DNA of 64,000 bases from Bradyrhizobium neotropicale (GCF_001641695.1 NZ_LSEF01000123.1:1-64000); one strand, 5' to 3'. Counted from the first letter of the stretch, positions 8,840 to 17,534 are shown. Notes: a model not told the origin generated them from the letters alone. Translations and numbers: made by a program.

Positions 8840-9052
8840 CTACCGCCACATGGTCGGAGCGTCGGACAAAGCTGCTCGGCCAGCCCGCTTGAGACCGTCT
8901 GGCGACGTCTCGCCTCTGGTGGCGGCTTCCAGAATTTTGGAGGCGACATGGGTCCGGGCGCCGGTCTCATGACGGGCGACGTTCTCACAGACCTCGTCGA
9001 GGACCGCGCGCAATAGCGCGGTGGTAGCGGCATCGAACATGGTACACTCCAA
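8840..9052 (-). CDS. Small hypothetical protein
   Basis: A 70-residue frame (start MECTMFDAATTALLRAVLDE; the second Met, four residues in, is an equally good start). It is mostly helical and acidic/Arg-rich, with no motif I can assign beyond a general likeness to small rhizobial hypothetical proteins of the pattern AVLDEVCENVARHETGARTH. Upstream on the minus strand AAAGGAGT is not present, but TTTGGAGTG about 8 bases before the first ATG can serve as a ribosome site. It precedes the winged-helix-like gene on the same strand. Confidence 0.6.
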   Translation of the reverse strand: MECTMFDAATTALLRAVLDEVCENVARHETGARTHVASKILEAATRGETSPDGLKRAGRAALSDAPTMWR

Positions 9053-9734
9053 AAGGAAAAGCTTATCTTAGGACAATCAGTTCGAAGTCGGATTCAAGAG
9101 TGTTAAAGGTCGTCGGAAAATACTGACAACTTTACATTCCAAGCGACGCTTTGCAACGGCTGGGCGCATGCGTGGCAGGAGACTATGTAGCTGCCATTGG
9201 GGCGACTAGGTGCGGACCCGCCGCTAGATGCATCCTCACGAACCGCTTCTGCGAGGGTGCTGAAGCCTTCCCAAAGTTATTTACCACTCATCGATAGGCT
9301 AATAGGTGTGATGATATCGTCCCAGTCGCGCTCTTCCGTAGCCAGCGCGCAGTGAAATCAATCCATTCGAAGCATACTATGCGCCCGCCAATACATGCCT
9401 GAAGATCGAGCTAACAAGATCGCGCTATGCCTGGGCGTCGTTGCTCCTAGCCGTCAGGAGAGCCGCGACGAGCAAGCTGCAGGTCGATCTGTCAGTTGCT
9501 CGCGATGCGAGTGAATTGCTATTAGTCGTGCGACGATCCATTCCGTCGGCCCTCTCACCCGAGCGCGGCGCTCTGACAGATCCCGAGGCATAGCTTACTC
9601 GCATACTTGAACAGCCACCTGTGCCAAACCCATCCCATGCACCGGGGCTTCAGATTAGAGATCGAGGAATTTCCAGTCCCAAGCGGCGCAGCTCACTCAG
9701 ACGGTGGTGGGACTGCACAGGGCAATTGGCCTTC
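9053..9734. other. Gene-free stretch, lower GC debris zone
   Basis: No supported gene. The base composition is visibly less GC-rich than its surroundings. One plus-strand frame is open for about 80 codons around 9340-9595 without a credible start or recognisable domain; I could not assign it. No insertion sequence ends, tRNA or terminator could be made out. The stretch lies between the tRNA-associated small genes and a decayed transporter gene and is best read as degraded accessory DNA. Confidence 0.5.
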
Positions 9735-10079
9735 TACGTGAAGCGAAGGCTTGGTCGGCATTGCCGTCGCGCTACCAGCGCGTATTCGAGGTGGCGGCCG
9801 CAGGGCCTCCTCGGACATGCTGTCGCATTACGACGCCAGCAACATGGCTCCGCTGCGCCGGCTGATCGCAACGGCACCGAGCTCAAGCCATTCTCGCGCG
9901 AGATCATGGAGGGCGGTTACCGCGCGGCATTTTCGCTCTCCGCAGAAGACGCGGAAAAGAAGCTGGATTTCCGCAAGATTTACTGCAAATAGCTCAAGTT
10001 TCGCGAGGACATCGTGACCTGGTTCAGGGTCGCGGAGGCAAGCTTCGAGTCCAGCCTGTACAATCTCTACAAGACGTGA
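9735..10079 (+). pseudogene. Decayed DctP-type TRAP transporter substrate-binding protein (C-terminal remnant)
   Basis: Conserved C-terminal blocks of TRAP periplasmic binding proteins appear in successive frames: KAWSALPSRYQRVFEVAAA (around 9745-9800), then ASSDMLSHYDASNMAPLRRL (around 9805-9870), then NGTELKPFSREIMEGGYRA through DFRKIY (to about 9984), an in-frame TAG at 9990-9992, and finally LKFREDIVTWFRVAEASFES to the TGA at 10077-10079. At least two frame changes and one nonsense codon are needed to read it, and the N-terminal two-thirds is missing. It is a relic of an earlier dicarboxylate/organic-acid uptake locus directly upstream of a TctC-type gene. Confidence 0.8.
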
Positions 10080-10132
10080 GCCGGACTGCCAGTCTCGATC
10101 GACCAGGTCATCAATCTGGTTTCCAGATAACC

Positions 10133-10156
10133 GCTATCGCTAAGTTCTACTGGTGC
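10133..10156 (+). promoter_or_regulatory. Putative operator/promoter element (site A of a recurring motif)
   Basis: GCTATCGCTAAGTTCTACTG followed by GTGC lies about 145 bases before the TctC start. A near-identical copy occurs at 21123 (GCTATCGCCAAGTTCTGCTG) and a relative at 44391 (ATATCGGATAGTTCTATTGG). Recurrence upstream of two transport genes suggests a regulator site or a conserved promoter, possibly for a LysR-type protein; not demonstrated. Confidence 0.45.
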
Positions 10157-10301
10157 GGTCCGGCTGCCTCCGACAAAAATCTTGCAGGCTGGCACACGAT
10201 CAGCCGGCCAAGACTCGTCTGCGATGACGAGGGCGGACCAGCCCCGGAGGAACCATGGAGCGGCATTTCTCGGCGCGGATAGCACCCTGCGGGAGCGTGG
10301 C

Positions 10302-11288
10302 ATGATTACGCGACGCTCCTTCCTGGCCACTCAGGCCGGCATGCTGGCAACGACAGCGATCGCCACGCGAACGGCAGCAGCCCAGTCGCTTCCCCAAATC
10401 TCGCGAGTTGTGGTCGGCTTCCCGGCCGGCGGAGCCGCCGACACGATGGCACGCCTGTTGACCGACAGGATGAGAGAGCAGGCGCCAAAAGTCATCGTCG
10501 ACAACAAACCTGGCGCCGGCGGTCGCATCGCGCTCGATGCGATCAAGAGCAGCCCTGCCGACGGCTCGGTTGTCATCCTCACGCCGGCATCGATGATCGT
10601 GCTTTATCCGCACGTCTACAAGAAGCTCAGCTATGATCCGCTGCGGGACTTCACGCCGATCAGCACGGTGTGCACCGCACCCCTGGTGATCGTCGCCGGT
10701 CCGAAGGTCGGGCCGGACGTCAAGTCGATTTCCGATTTCGTCGCCTGGTGCAAAGCCAACCCAAATCAAGCCTCCTTCGGCACTCCCGGCGCAGGCTCGA
10801 TGCTGCACTTCATCGGCGACATGCTCTGGCGCGCCGCCGGCGTCCAGCCGACTCACGTTCCCTACAGGGGCGGCTCTCCCATGATGCAGGACGTGATTGC
10901 CGGACAAATTCCGGCAGCGCTGACCGTCCTCTCCTCCGCATTGCCGCTGGTCGCATCCGGAACGCTGCGTGTGCTGGCCATCACGGGAGCCCAGCGCTCA
11001 CGCTTCCTGCCCGACGTGCCAACTTTGCACGAACTCGGCTTCAAGGATGTGATCGCCGAGGAATGGTACGGCATTCTCGGTCCGGCCGGGCTGCCTTCGC
11101 CGATCGTCGCCAAGCTGAACGACGCCATCCGTGGCGCATTGAAGAACGAGAAGGTGCTCGAAAGTTTCAACACGTTCGGATTCACCGCGACGGGCGAAAG
11201 CCCGGAGGAGTTTCTGGCGCTGATCAAGGCAGACACCGAACGGTGGGGCCAGATCGTCAAGGCGTCCAGCTACGTCCCCGAAGATTGA
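10302..11288 (+). CDS. Tripartite tricarboxylate transporter substrate-binding protein (Bug/TctC family)
   Basis: A 328-residue periplasmic binding protein. The start at 10302 follows GGGAG and gives a twin-arginine-like signal, MITRRSFLATQAGMLATTA, cleaved near AAAQS. The mature protein begins with the Bug signature ISRVVVGFPAGGAADTMARL, followed by NKPGAGGRIALDAI, THVPYRGGSPMMQDVIAGQI and LPDVPTLHELG, all family hallmarks. Bug proteins bind carboxylates and aromatic acids and deliver them to TctAB, which is absent here, as is common for the very large orphan Bug families of proteobacteria. It lies 24 bases before a leuC-like gene, so the ligand may be the substrate of that hydro-lyase. Confidence 0.92.
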   Translation: MITRRSFLATQAGMLATTAIATRTAAAQSLPQISRVVVGFPAGGAADTMARLLTDRMREQAPKVIVDNKPGAGGRIALDAIKSSPADGSVVILTPASMIVLYPHVYKKLSYDPLRDFTPISTVCTAPLVIVAGPKVGPDVKSISDFVAWCKANPNQASFGTPGAGSMLHFIGDMLWRAAGVQPTHVPYRGGSPMMQDVIAGQIPAALTVLSSALPLVASGTLRVLAITGAQRSRFLPDVPTLHELGFKDVIAEEWYGILGPAGLPSPIVAKLNDAIRGALKNEKVLESFNTFGFTATGESPEEFLALIKADTERWGQIVKASSYVPED

Positions 11289-11312
11289 ACAAAGGAAATC
11301 AAGGGGAACTTT

Positions 11313-12719
11313 GTGACGACAACGCCGCGAACCCTGTTCGAGAAAATCTGGGGACCTCACACCGCCACCTCACGCAGCGGCAGAGACCTGCTGACGCTAG
11401 ACCGCGTCTTTCTCCACGACATGACGTCGCTGCCCGCATTCGAGCAATTGCGCCAACGCAACCTGCCCGTGGCGGATACTGCGAGGACCCTCGCGGTCAT
11501 CGACCACACGGTCGCGACGGCTTCGGGCAGGACCGAAGAGACCTATCCCGTCATGGCCCCGACCGTCCGCTCGTTCCGCCGCGAGGTCACAGATCGAGGC
11601 ATTCAATTGTTCGGGCTGGGGGATCCGGCCCAGGGAATCGTGCACGTCGTCGCCGCCGAACAAGGCGCCATCCTACCGGGAATGACGGCGGTCTGCGGGG
11701 ACAGCCACACCTGCACCAACGGCGCACTCGGCGCCATCGCATTCGGTATCGGCAGTACCGAAATCGCACACGCGCTGGCGTATCAGGCACTCTGGCTCCC
11801 GCGGCCAAAAGCCCTGCGCGTGACGGTAGACGGTTCGCTCAACCCGCTGGTCAGCGGCAAGGACGTCGCGCTTGCGATCATCTCCCGCTTCTCGACCGAC
11901 GGCGGGGTCGGCTGCGCCGTCGAATACGCCGGCAGCGCAATTCGCCGCTTGACGGTCGAGGAGCGGATGACGCTCTGCAATCTCTCGATCGAATTCGGGT
12001 CGCGTATCGGGCTGGTCGCGCCCGACGATGCAGTCTTCTCCTATCTCGAGGGACGACCGAGAACACCGAAGGGAGCGGCGTTCGAAACCGCGGTGGCGGC
12101 CTGGCGCAACCTCGCCAGTGATGAGAACGCCGCCTACGACAAGGAATATTCGCTCGATGCGGGCTCGATCGCGCCGATGGTGACGTGGGGCACCAGTCCG
12201 GAGGATGCGATTGCGGTCGACGGATCCATTCCACAATTGAACCAGGCGCGAAATCCAGCGCAGCGCGCGCGCTGGGAGCGCGCACTGTCCTACGTCGACC
12301 TGAAGCCCGGCGCACCCATCGCAGGCACACCGATCGACGTCGCCTTCATCGGCTCCTGCACAAACGCGCGGCTGTCCGATCTGCGCGCGGCGGCGCGCGT
12401 CGTTCGAGGCGGCAAGGTTGCCAGCACGGTACGCGCGCTGGTGGTCCCGGGCTCGTCCAGCGTGAAGCGCCAGGCCGAGGCTGAGGGGCTCGACAGGATC
12501 TTCCGCGAGGCCGGCTTCGAGTGGCACGAGTCCGCCTGTTCCCTCTGTGCCTCGCTCGGCCCCGATATCGTCGGTCGCGGAAAGCGATGCGCCTCGACGT
12601 CGAACCGCAACTTCGAGAACCGCCAGGGCCCCGGCTCGATCACCCATCTGATGAGCCCGCCCATGGTCGCCGCCGCCGCGCTAAATGGCGGGATTGCCGA
12701 TGTCAGGACGCTCGCATGA
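11313..12719 (+). CDS. LeuC-like aconitase-superfamily hydro-lyase, large subunit
   Basis: A 468-residue [4Fe-4S] hydro-lyase large subunit. Cluster ligands are Cys349 (FIGSCTNARLSD) and Cys409/Cys412 (CSLC), and GDSHTCTNGALGAIAFGIGS and RCASTSNRNFENRQG are typical. The GTG start at 11313 follows AAGGGGAAC. In housekeeping LeuC the second motif usually reads CSMCLAMNPD; here it is CSLCASLGPD, and the N-terminal segment also diverges, pointing to a paralog acting on another substituted malate (citramalate, dimethylmalate or similar) instead of isopropylmalate. The small subunit overlaps its stop codon and a Bug binding protein precedes it. Family certain, substrate unknown. Confidence 0.88.
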   Translation: MTTTPRTLFEKIWGPHTATSRSGRDLLTLDRVFLHDMTSLPAFEQLRQRNLPVADTARTLAVIDHTVATASGRTEETYPVMAPTVRSFRREVTDRGIQLFGLGDPAQGIVHVVAAEQGAILPGMTAVCGDSHTCTNGALGAIAFGIGSTEIAHALAYQALWLPRPKALRVTVDGSLNPLVSGKDVALAIISRFSTDGGVGCAVEYAGSAIRRLTVEERMTLCNLSIEFGSRIGLVAPDDAVFSYLEGRPRTPKGAAFETAVAAWRNLASDENAAYDKEYSLDAGSIAPMVTWGTSPEDAIAVDGSIPQLNQARNPAQRARWERALSYVDLKPGAPIAGTPIDVAFIGSCTNARLSDLRAAARVVRGGKVASTVRALVVPGSSSVKRQAEAEGLDRIFREAGFEWHESACSLCASLGPDIVGRGKRCASTSNRNFENRQGPGSITHLMSPPMVAAAALNGGIADVRTLA

Positions 12720-13336
12720 CTGAAAAGCTCACCCGCATCCAGGGCATGGCCGTCCCGCTTCTGTGGGACAATGTCGACACGGATGCGCTCGTCCCCGCCG
12801 CCCCGCACAAGCGGATCAGCGGAGGCGGGCTGGAGCGTCTTGGCGAAATCCTCTTCTACGAATTCAGATTCAATGCCGACGGAACCCCCAAACCGGACTT
12901 CGTGCTTAGCGATCCCCGATTTGCGCAAGCACCCATTCTGATCGCGGGCGAAAATTTCGGCTGCGGCTCGTCGCGCGAGGTTGCCGTGTGGGCATTGCAG
13001 GACTACGGCTTCCGCGCCGTCATCGCCCGAAACTTTGCCGACATCTTCGAGCAGAACTCGTACAAGAACCAGTTTCTGCCAGCGGCCGTCGACACGGCGA
13101 CCCACGCGCGGCTCGTCGCGCAACTGCGTCGATCGCCGGGCCCGATATCGATCGACCTCGTCGAAAAGTGCATACGAATCGGCGATGAAAGCGTTGGGGT
13201 GTTCAGTGCCGATGAAATGGGGCTGGACATGCTTATCAACGGCGTGGACGAATTCGCCCTGACGGCACGCTATGCCGCGGACATCAAGGCGTGCCAGGAC
13301 CGGCTGGTCGAAGCGTATCCGTGGTTCGCGGTATGA
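12716..13336 (+). CDS. LeuD-like aconitase-superfamily hydro-lyase, small subunit
   Basis: A 206-residue swivelling-domain subunit with WDNVDTDALVPAAPHKRISG near the N-terminus, GENFGCGSSREVAVWALQDY as the substrate-binding loop, and RNFADIFEQNSYKNQFLPAA. The ATG at 12716 overlaps the LeuC-like TGA (ATGA), showing translational coupling and a matched pair. LeuD of leucine synthesis has similar length; the VDTDALVP loop, which often contains IDTDQIIP in true LeuD, is altered and supports a different substrate. No leuB or leuA is nearby, which also argues against a leucine role. Confidence 0.88.
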   Translation: MTEKLTRIQGMAVPLLWDNVDTDALVPAAPHKRISGGGLERLGEILFYEFRFNADGTPKPDFVLSDPRFAQAPILIAGENFGCGSSREVAVWALQDYGFRAVIARNFADIFEQNSYKNQFLPAAVDTATHARLVAQLRRSPGPISIDLVEKCIRIGDESVGVFSADEMGLDMLINGVDEFALTARYAADIKACQDRLVEAYPWFAV

Positions 13337-13366
13337 ACAAGTGCCCGAAATCTGATTGGCGCGCCG

Positions 13367-14515
13367 CTACTTTGCCAGGCGGAACTTGCCGCCTTCAACC
13401 TTGATCAGAAAGGCCGACCGTTCGTCGTAGCCATTGTGGTCGGCCTTGCTCATGTTCGACAGCCCGTTGTTGAGATAGACGTTCTGCCCGCGCTCAAGCT
13501 CATCCCGCAGAGACATGCGAAACTCGGGCGTGCCCGGCTTCGCGGCCTTCAGCGCATTCGGTGCAGCTTTTCCGATCAGCGCGACGACATCCCAGAGGTG
13601 AGCGGCGAACATGTTCGGCTTCTGCCCGTTCGCCGCTTCATACGCGGTCACGAACTCCTCCGTTGCGCGACGGAACGGATCTCCAGCCGGAAGATCGGCG
13701 GCAATGGTAAAGGCCTCGCCGGCGAATACGGCGCCTTCGACGTTCTCGCCTCCAAGCTTGATGAACTCCTCGCTGGCCACGCCATGCGTTTGAAAGATCT
13801 GTCCGGTGTATCCGCGCTCGCGGAGCGCCTGTTGCGGCAGGACCGCTGGCGTTCCCGCAGAGGCAATGAAGACCGCGTCGGGATTCGTCGACATCACCTT
13901 CAGCGCCTGGCCGGTGACGCTCGTGTCGGATCGCGCGTAGACCTCATGCGTCGTGATGGTCAGCCCCAGACCTGGCGCGAGGCGGCTCACCTCCTTGTAG
14001 TAGCCCTCGCCGTACCCATCCGAAACGCCGACATAACCCAGCGTCTTCACGCCGGATTTCGCGATATGCTTGAGGATGGCGCTTGCCATGAGATCATCAT
14101 TGGGAACGACCTTGAAGGCCCAGGCGCGCTTCTCGTCCATCGGTTGAACGATGGCTGTGGCGGCCGCGAGCGACAGCAGCGGCGTCTTCGATTCGAGCGC
14201 GACGTCCAGCATCGGCATGGTTACCGGCGTCACAGATGAGCCGACCAATACGTCGACCTTGTCCTGGATCACAAGCCGGCGTGCGTTCTGTATCCCCTTG
14301 GTCGAATCCGACTCGTCGTCCAGGGTAATGTAGGTCACCTTCTCTCCGCCGATCTCCTTCGGAAGAGCTGCGACCGTCTTGAGCTGCGGCTGCCCGAGTG
14401 CAGATCCCGGGCCAGTTGCCGAGATCACAATTCCGATCTTGATCTCCGCGTTCGCCGGGTATCCATAGAGAACGCATGCCACGAGAAGACAAGCTCGCGC
14501 GAAACCGATCTTCAT
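13367..14515 (-). CDS. Branched-chain amino-acid type ABC substrate-binding protein (LivK-like), orphan
   Basis: A 382-residue periplasmic binding protein with signal peptide (MKIGFARACLLVACVLYGYP, cleavage near ANA-E) and the type-I fold signature EIKIGIVISATGPGSALGQP, DDESDSTKGIQNARRLV and VDVLVGSSVTPVTMPML. This family binds amino acids, amides, urea or aromatic acids. The LivHMGF partners are not in the window. It is convergent with the leuD-like gene and lies downstream of hmgA on the same strand, so an aromatic ligand is conceivable. AGGCGGAGGAAC precedes the ATG at 14515 and fixes the start. Confidence 0.88.
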   Translation of the reverse strand: MKIGFARACLLVACVLYGYPANAEIKIGIVISATGPGSALGQPQLKTVAALPKEIGGEKVTYITLDDESDSTKGIQNARRLVIQDKVDVLVGSSVTPVTMPMLDVALESKTPLLSLAAATAIVQPMDEKRAWAFKVVPNDDLMASAILKHIAKSGVKTLGYVGVSDGYGEGYYKEVSRLAPGLGLTITTHEVYARSDTSVTGQALKVMSTNPDAVFIASAGTPAVLPQQALRERGYTGQIFQTHGVASEEFIKLGGENVEGAVFAGEAFTIAADLPAGDPFRRATEEFVTAYEAANGQKPNMFAAHLWDVVALIGKAAPNALKAAKPGTPEFRMSLRDELERGQNVYLNNGLSNMSKADHNGYDERSAFLIKVEGGKFRLAK

Positions 14516-14591
14516 CCGCAGTTCCTCCGCCTTGATGCCTTCACCGGTTGCCCCGGGTGAGCGATCCTAGACGGCGTCGGAGGTCCGTGTC

Positions 14592-14611
14592 TGTCCCTAT
14601 CCCTAGGGACA
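14592..14611. promoter_or_regulatory. Perfect 8-bp inverted repeat, candidate operator
   Basis: TGTCCCTA (14592-14599) and TAGGGACA (14604-14611) form a perfect inverted repeat around TCCC. It lies 77-96 bases upstream of the LivK-like ATG and just past the hmgA stop, a position suited to control of the binding-protein gene. No T-run follows on either side, so a terminator is unlikely. Confidence 0.5.
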
Positions 14612-14679
14612 AGACATTGGCGCCCGAAGGCCGGGCGCAGGAACCCGCCTCCAAAATCTTCGGTTTGCTTTCCGAAGCG

Positions 14680-16026
14680 CTATGATCGATCGAACTTGCG
14701 CGCGAGGCCGTCCCAGCAATCGGGATAGGCGCCATCGAGCAATTCGAGCTGCGACGCATAGGCGGTCGCGCTCAGGGGATAGCGGGTCTCGAACATGAAG
14801 GCCATTGTGCCCGACAGGCGTTCCGGGACGAGATCCTTGCGCGATGCCTTCTCGAAAACTTCGGCATCAGGTCCATGCGCGATCAGGGCGTTGTGGAGGC
14901 TCATGCCGCCCGGCACGAAGCCGCCGGGCTTGGCGTCATAGACGCCGTAGATCAGCCCCATGAATTCGCTCATCACGTTCATGTGGTACCACGGTGGACG
15001 GAACGAGCTTTCCATTACCACCCATCTCTCGGGGAAGATCACGAAATCGACGTTCGCTGTGCCTGCCATGTCGGAAGCCGAGGTCAGCACGGTGTAGATC
15101 GAGGGGTCCGGATGGTCGAACAGCACCGAACCGACCGGCGAGAAGCGGCGCAGATCGTACTTCACGGGCGCGAAGTTGCCGTGCCAGGCGACGACATCGA
15201 GCGGCGACTGCGGCAGGTCCGTCACATAGAGCCTGCCGAGCGATTTGACGTAGAGTTCGCAAGGCGTCTCCTTGTCTTCATAGCCGGCGACAGGCGCGAG
15301 AAAATCGCGGGGGTTGGCAAGGCAGTTCGCGCCGATCGGTCCGCGCTCGGGCAGTGTGAGATAGCTGCCGTAGTTTTCGCAAACATAGCCGCGTGCAGGT
15401 CCGTTGGGCAGATCGACCTTGAACTTCATGCCTTTCGGAATGATCACGATCTCTCCAGGACCTGCGTCGATCACGCCGCATTCCGTGAAGACCCGGATCA
15501 AATTGTGCTGTGGCACGAGCAGCAGCTCGCCATCGACATTGTAGAACTAGCGGTCTGCCATCGAGCGGTTGGCCACATAGACATGCGCGGCCATACCAAG
15601 TTGCAGATGCGCATCGCCCCCCGTCGCGATCGTCCGAAGGCCGGAAAGGAAATCGCACGGCTCGTCAGGGATGACGATCGGCGGCCATCGGAGCTGCGCG
15701 ATCGGAAGCCGCGATTCGTCGCGGCAAGGCGCCGTCCGGATCAGTCGGGCATGGACCTCGCGAAAACCTCGGCCGTGCAAGACCGAGGGGCGCACCCGAT
15801 AGAACCATGTACGCTTGTTGCTGTGGCGAGGCGCGGTGAAGGCGGTGCCGGACAGTTGCTCGGCGTAGAGGCCCAGCGGCGCCTTTTGCGGTGAATTGCG
15901 CATCACCGGAAGCGCGCCAGCAACGGCTTCGGTTGCAAACGAATTCTCGAAGCCGGTCATGTAGGCCGGCGAGCCGTCACGGGGCGACAGCACCGCCTCG
16001 CTGAAAGCATTGGTATGAACGGTCAT
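14680..16026 (-). pseudogene. hmgA: Homogentisate 1,2-dioxygenase, interrupted by an in-frame amber codon
   Basis: The full frame would encode about 448 residues, the normal HmgA length. The N-terminal part (YMTGFENSFATEAVAGALPV to VANRSMADR) and the C-terminal part (FYNVDGELLLVPQHNL to KYDLRRFSPVGSVLFDHPDP, WYHMNVMSEFMGLIYGVYDA) are well conserved, including the Fe-site His/Glu region. They are separated only by TAG at 15547-15549 (codon 160). The aligned position in other HmgA proteins is Tyr (NRYFYN), so TAC to TAG is the simplest cause. The downstream half starts with a possible GTG at 15516, but half an HmgA is not expected to be active. The gene opens the homogentisate ring in tyrosine degradation; its usual partner fahA lies just upstream. 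Confidence 0.85.
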
Positions 16027-16095
16027 GGGCGAACGAGCCTCGCGGCAAATCATGTGGAGCTGACCGCAATCCTGCCACCCCGCTCGATCTGGTCA

Positions 16096-16113
16096 GTCAC
16101 ATGCGCGGGGGAC
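16096..16113 (-). promoter_or_regulatory. 18-bp element upstream of hmgA, identical to one upstream of fahA
   Basis: The plus strand reads GTCACATGCGCGGGGGAC. It lies 70-87 bases upstream of the hmgA ATG and is repeated exactly at 17502-17519 upstream of fahA. Identical placement ahead of two genes of one pathway indicates a shared regulator-binding site or promoter. Confidence 0.55.
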
Positions 16114-16134
16114 AACGCGGGGGGCTCGCCGGAT

Positions 16135-17446
16135 TCAGCCGGCGAGCGCGGGAAGGATCCGTCCGGCGCAACGACCGAAGCCGATCGGCACGAAGCCGTC
16201 GCGGATGCATCGGCCGGTCATGGTGACTTCGTCGCCGTCTTCCAGGAATGTCCGCTGCTCGCCGCTCGGCAGCTTCAGCGAACGTGCACCAGCTCTCGAT
16301 ATCTCAAGCAGGCTGCCGAGACCACTCTCGTGGTCGTCGGAGACGGTGCCGCTGCCGTAGAGATCGCCCGCCTCGATGCTGCATCCGTTGCTGGTGTGAT
16401 GAGCGACCATCTGGCCGACCGACCAGTACAATTCGCGCGTCGAGGCTCGTCCGAGACGGACCGCCTCGCTTCCCTGTTGCCGCATCCTTGCGGTTGCCAG
16501 CCGGGTCTCCAGCACGATGTCCACGGCGCCGATAGCCTGGTCCTCGCCGTCGGCAAGATAAGGCAGCGGTGCTGGGTCGCCATCCGGGCGCGCCCGCACG
16601 GGCACGCGAAACGGACGCGCGCATCCACGGTGACCACCCAGGGCGAGATGGTGGTCGCAAAACTCTTACCAAGGAACGGGCCGAGCGGCTGATACTCCCA
16701 GGCCTGAATGTCGCGTGCCGACCAGTCGTTGAGGAGGCAAAAGCCGAACACATGTTGCCAGGCTCGTGCCAGCGGCACCGGCTCGCCCTGCACCGAATGT
16801 CCGCCGAGGAAGACGCCAAGCTCCGCCTCGAAGTCGAGGCGCCGGCTCGGACCGAATGACGGCGCATCCTCGCCAGCAGAACGCGTCTGGCCGCGAGGCC
16901 TGCGCACCTCGCCTCCCACGCCGATGGTCGAGGTCCGGCCATTATAGCCGATCGGCACGTATTTGTAGTTCGGCAGCAGCGGATTGTCCGGCCGGAAGGT
17001 GCGACCGGCATTGGTCGCGTGCTGGATCGAGGCGAAGAAATCGACGAAGCCGCCAGGCTTGGCGGGGAGAAACATCTCGACAGAGGACATCGCATGGAGA
17101 TGGCGCTCGGCCCGACGATGCTCGCCGTGGCCGGCAGACAAGAGATTCGAAAGGGCAAGGCGCAAGGCGGTCCACGCGCCCGGCGACAGCGACATCAGTG
17201 GCTGCAGGGTTGGAGCGGCCAGGAGCGCCCCCAGAGACTGCGCCTCTCCGAGCAACGGCGCGACCGCAGAGACATCGAGAATGTGATCGCCGATCGCGAC
17301 CCCGCCGCGGGGCGTGCCGTCATCAGCCGCAAGGCGAAAGATGCCGTACGGCAGATTCTGGATGGGAAAATCTGTGGAGGCCTGGTTGGCACTCGGCAGG
17401 TTCGGCGTGACGCGTCGTGGCTCGCGTCGAGGGCAATGTTCGGCAT
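16135..17446 (-). pseudogene. fahA: Fumarylacetoacetase, frameshifted
   Basis: FahA splits fumarylacetoacetate to fumarate and acetoacetate, the last step of homogentisate degradation. The family is plain: STDFPIQNLPYGIFRLAADD, FLPAKPGGFVDFFASIQHAT, IGYNGRTSTIGVGGEVRRP, RRLDFEAELGVFLG, FCLLNDWSARDIQAWEYQPL and, in another frame, RPDGDPAPLPYL through LLEISRAGARSLKLPSGEQR. The frame changes near 16606, where one C appears to be missing. A second shift near 17401 is probable because the best start (ATG at 17446, with GGAG upstream, MPNIALDASHDASRR) is out of frame with the conserved PSANQASTDFP. An in-frame but poorly supported ATG exists at 17483. Active product would need both corrected, or sequencing error. 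Confidence 0.82.
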
Positions 17447-17501
17447 ACCGGGGATCTCCGCGCGTCAGCAGCCGACCTAGCATGCACGCCGCATCTCTTC
17501 T

Positions 17502-17519
17502 GTCACATGCGCGGGGGAC
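17502..17519 (-). promoter_or_regulatory. 18-bp element upstream of fahA, identical to the hmgA element
   Basis: Exact second copy of GTCACATGCGCGGGGGAC, 56 bases upstream of the preferred fahA ATG and 16 bases past the GntR gene stop. See the copy at 16096-16113. Confidence 0.55.
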
Positions 17520-17534
17520 CAACGGCGAACGCGA

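Noticed and set aside
9340..9595. Plus-strand frame open for about 80 codons between the small hypothetical genes and the TRAP relic
   Set aside because: No start codon or ribosome site and no recognisable domain; a stretch this long can occur by chance, so it was not listed as a gene.
15547..15549. Reading hmgA as two separate genes with a new start after the stop
   Set aside because: The two halves join exactly at a conserved Tyr position and neither half alone is a known functional unit; a single interrupted gene explains it better.
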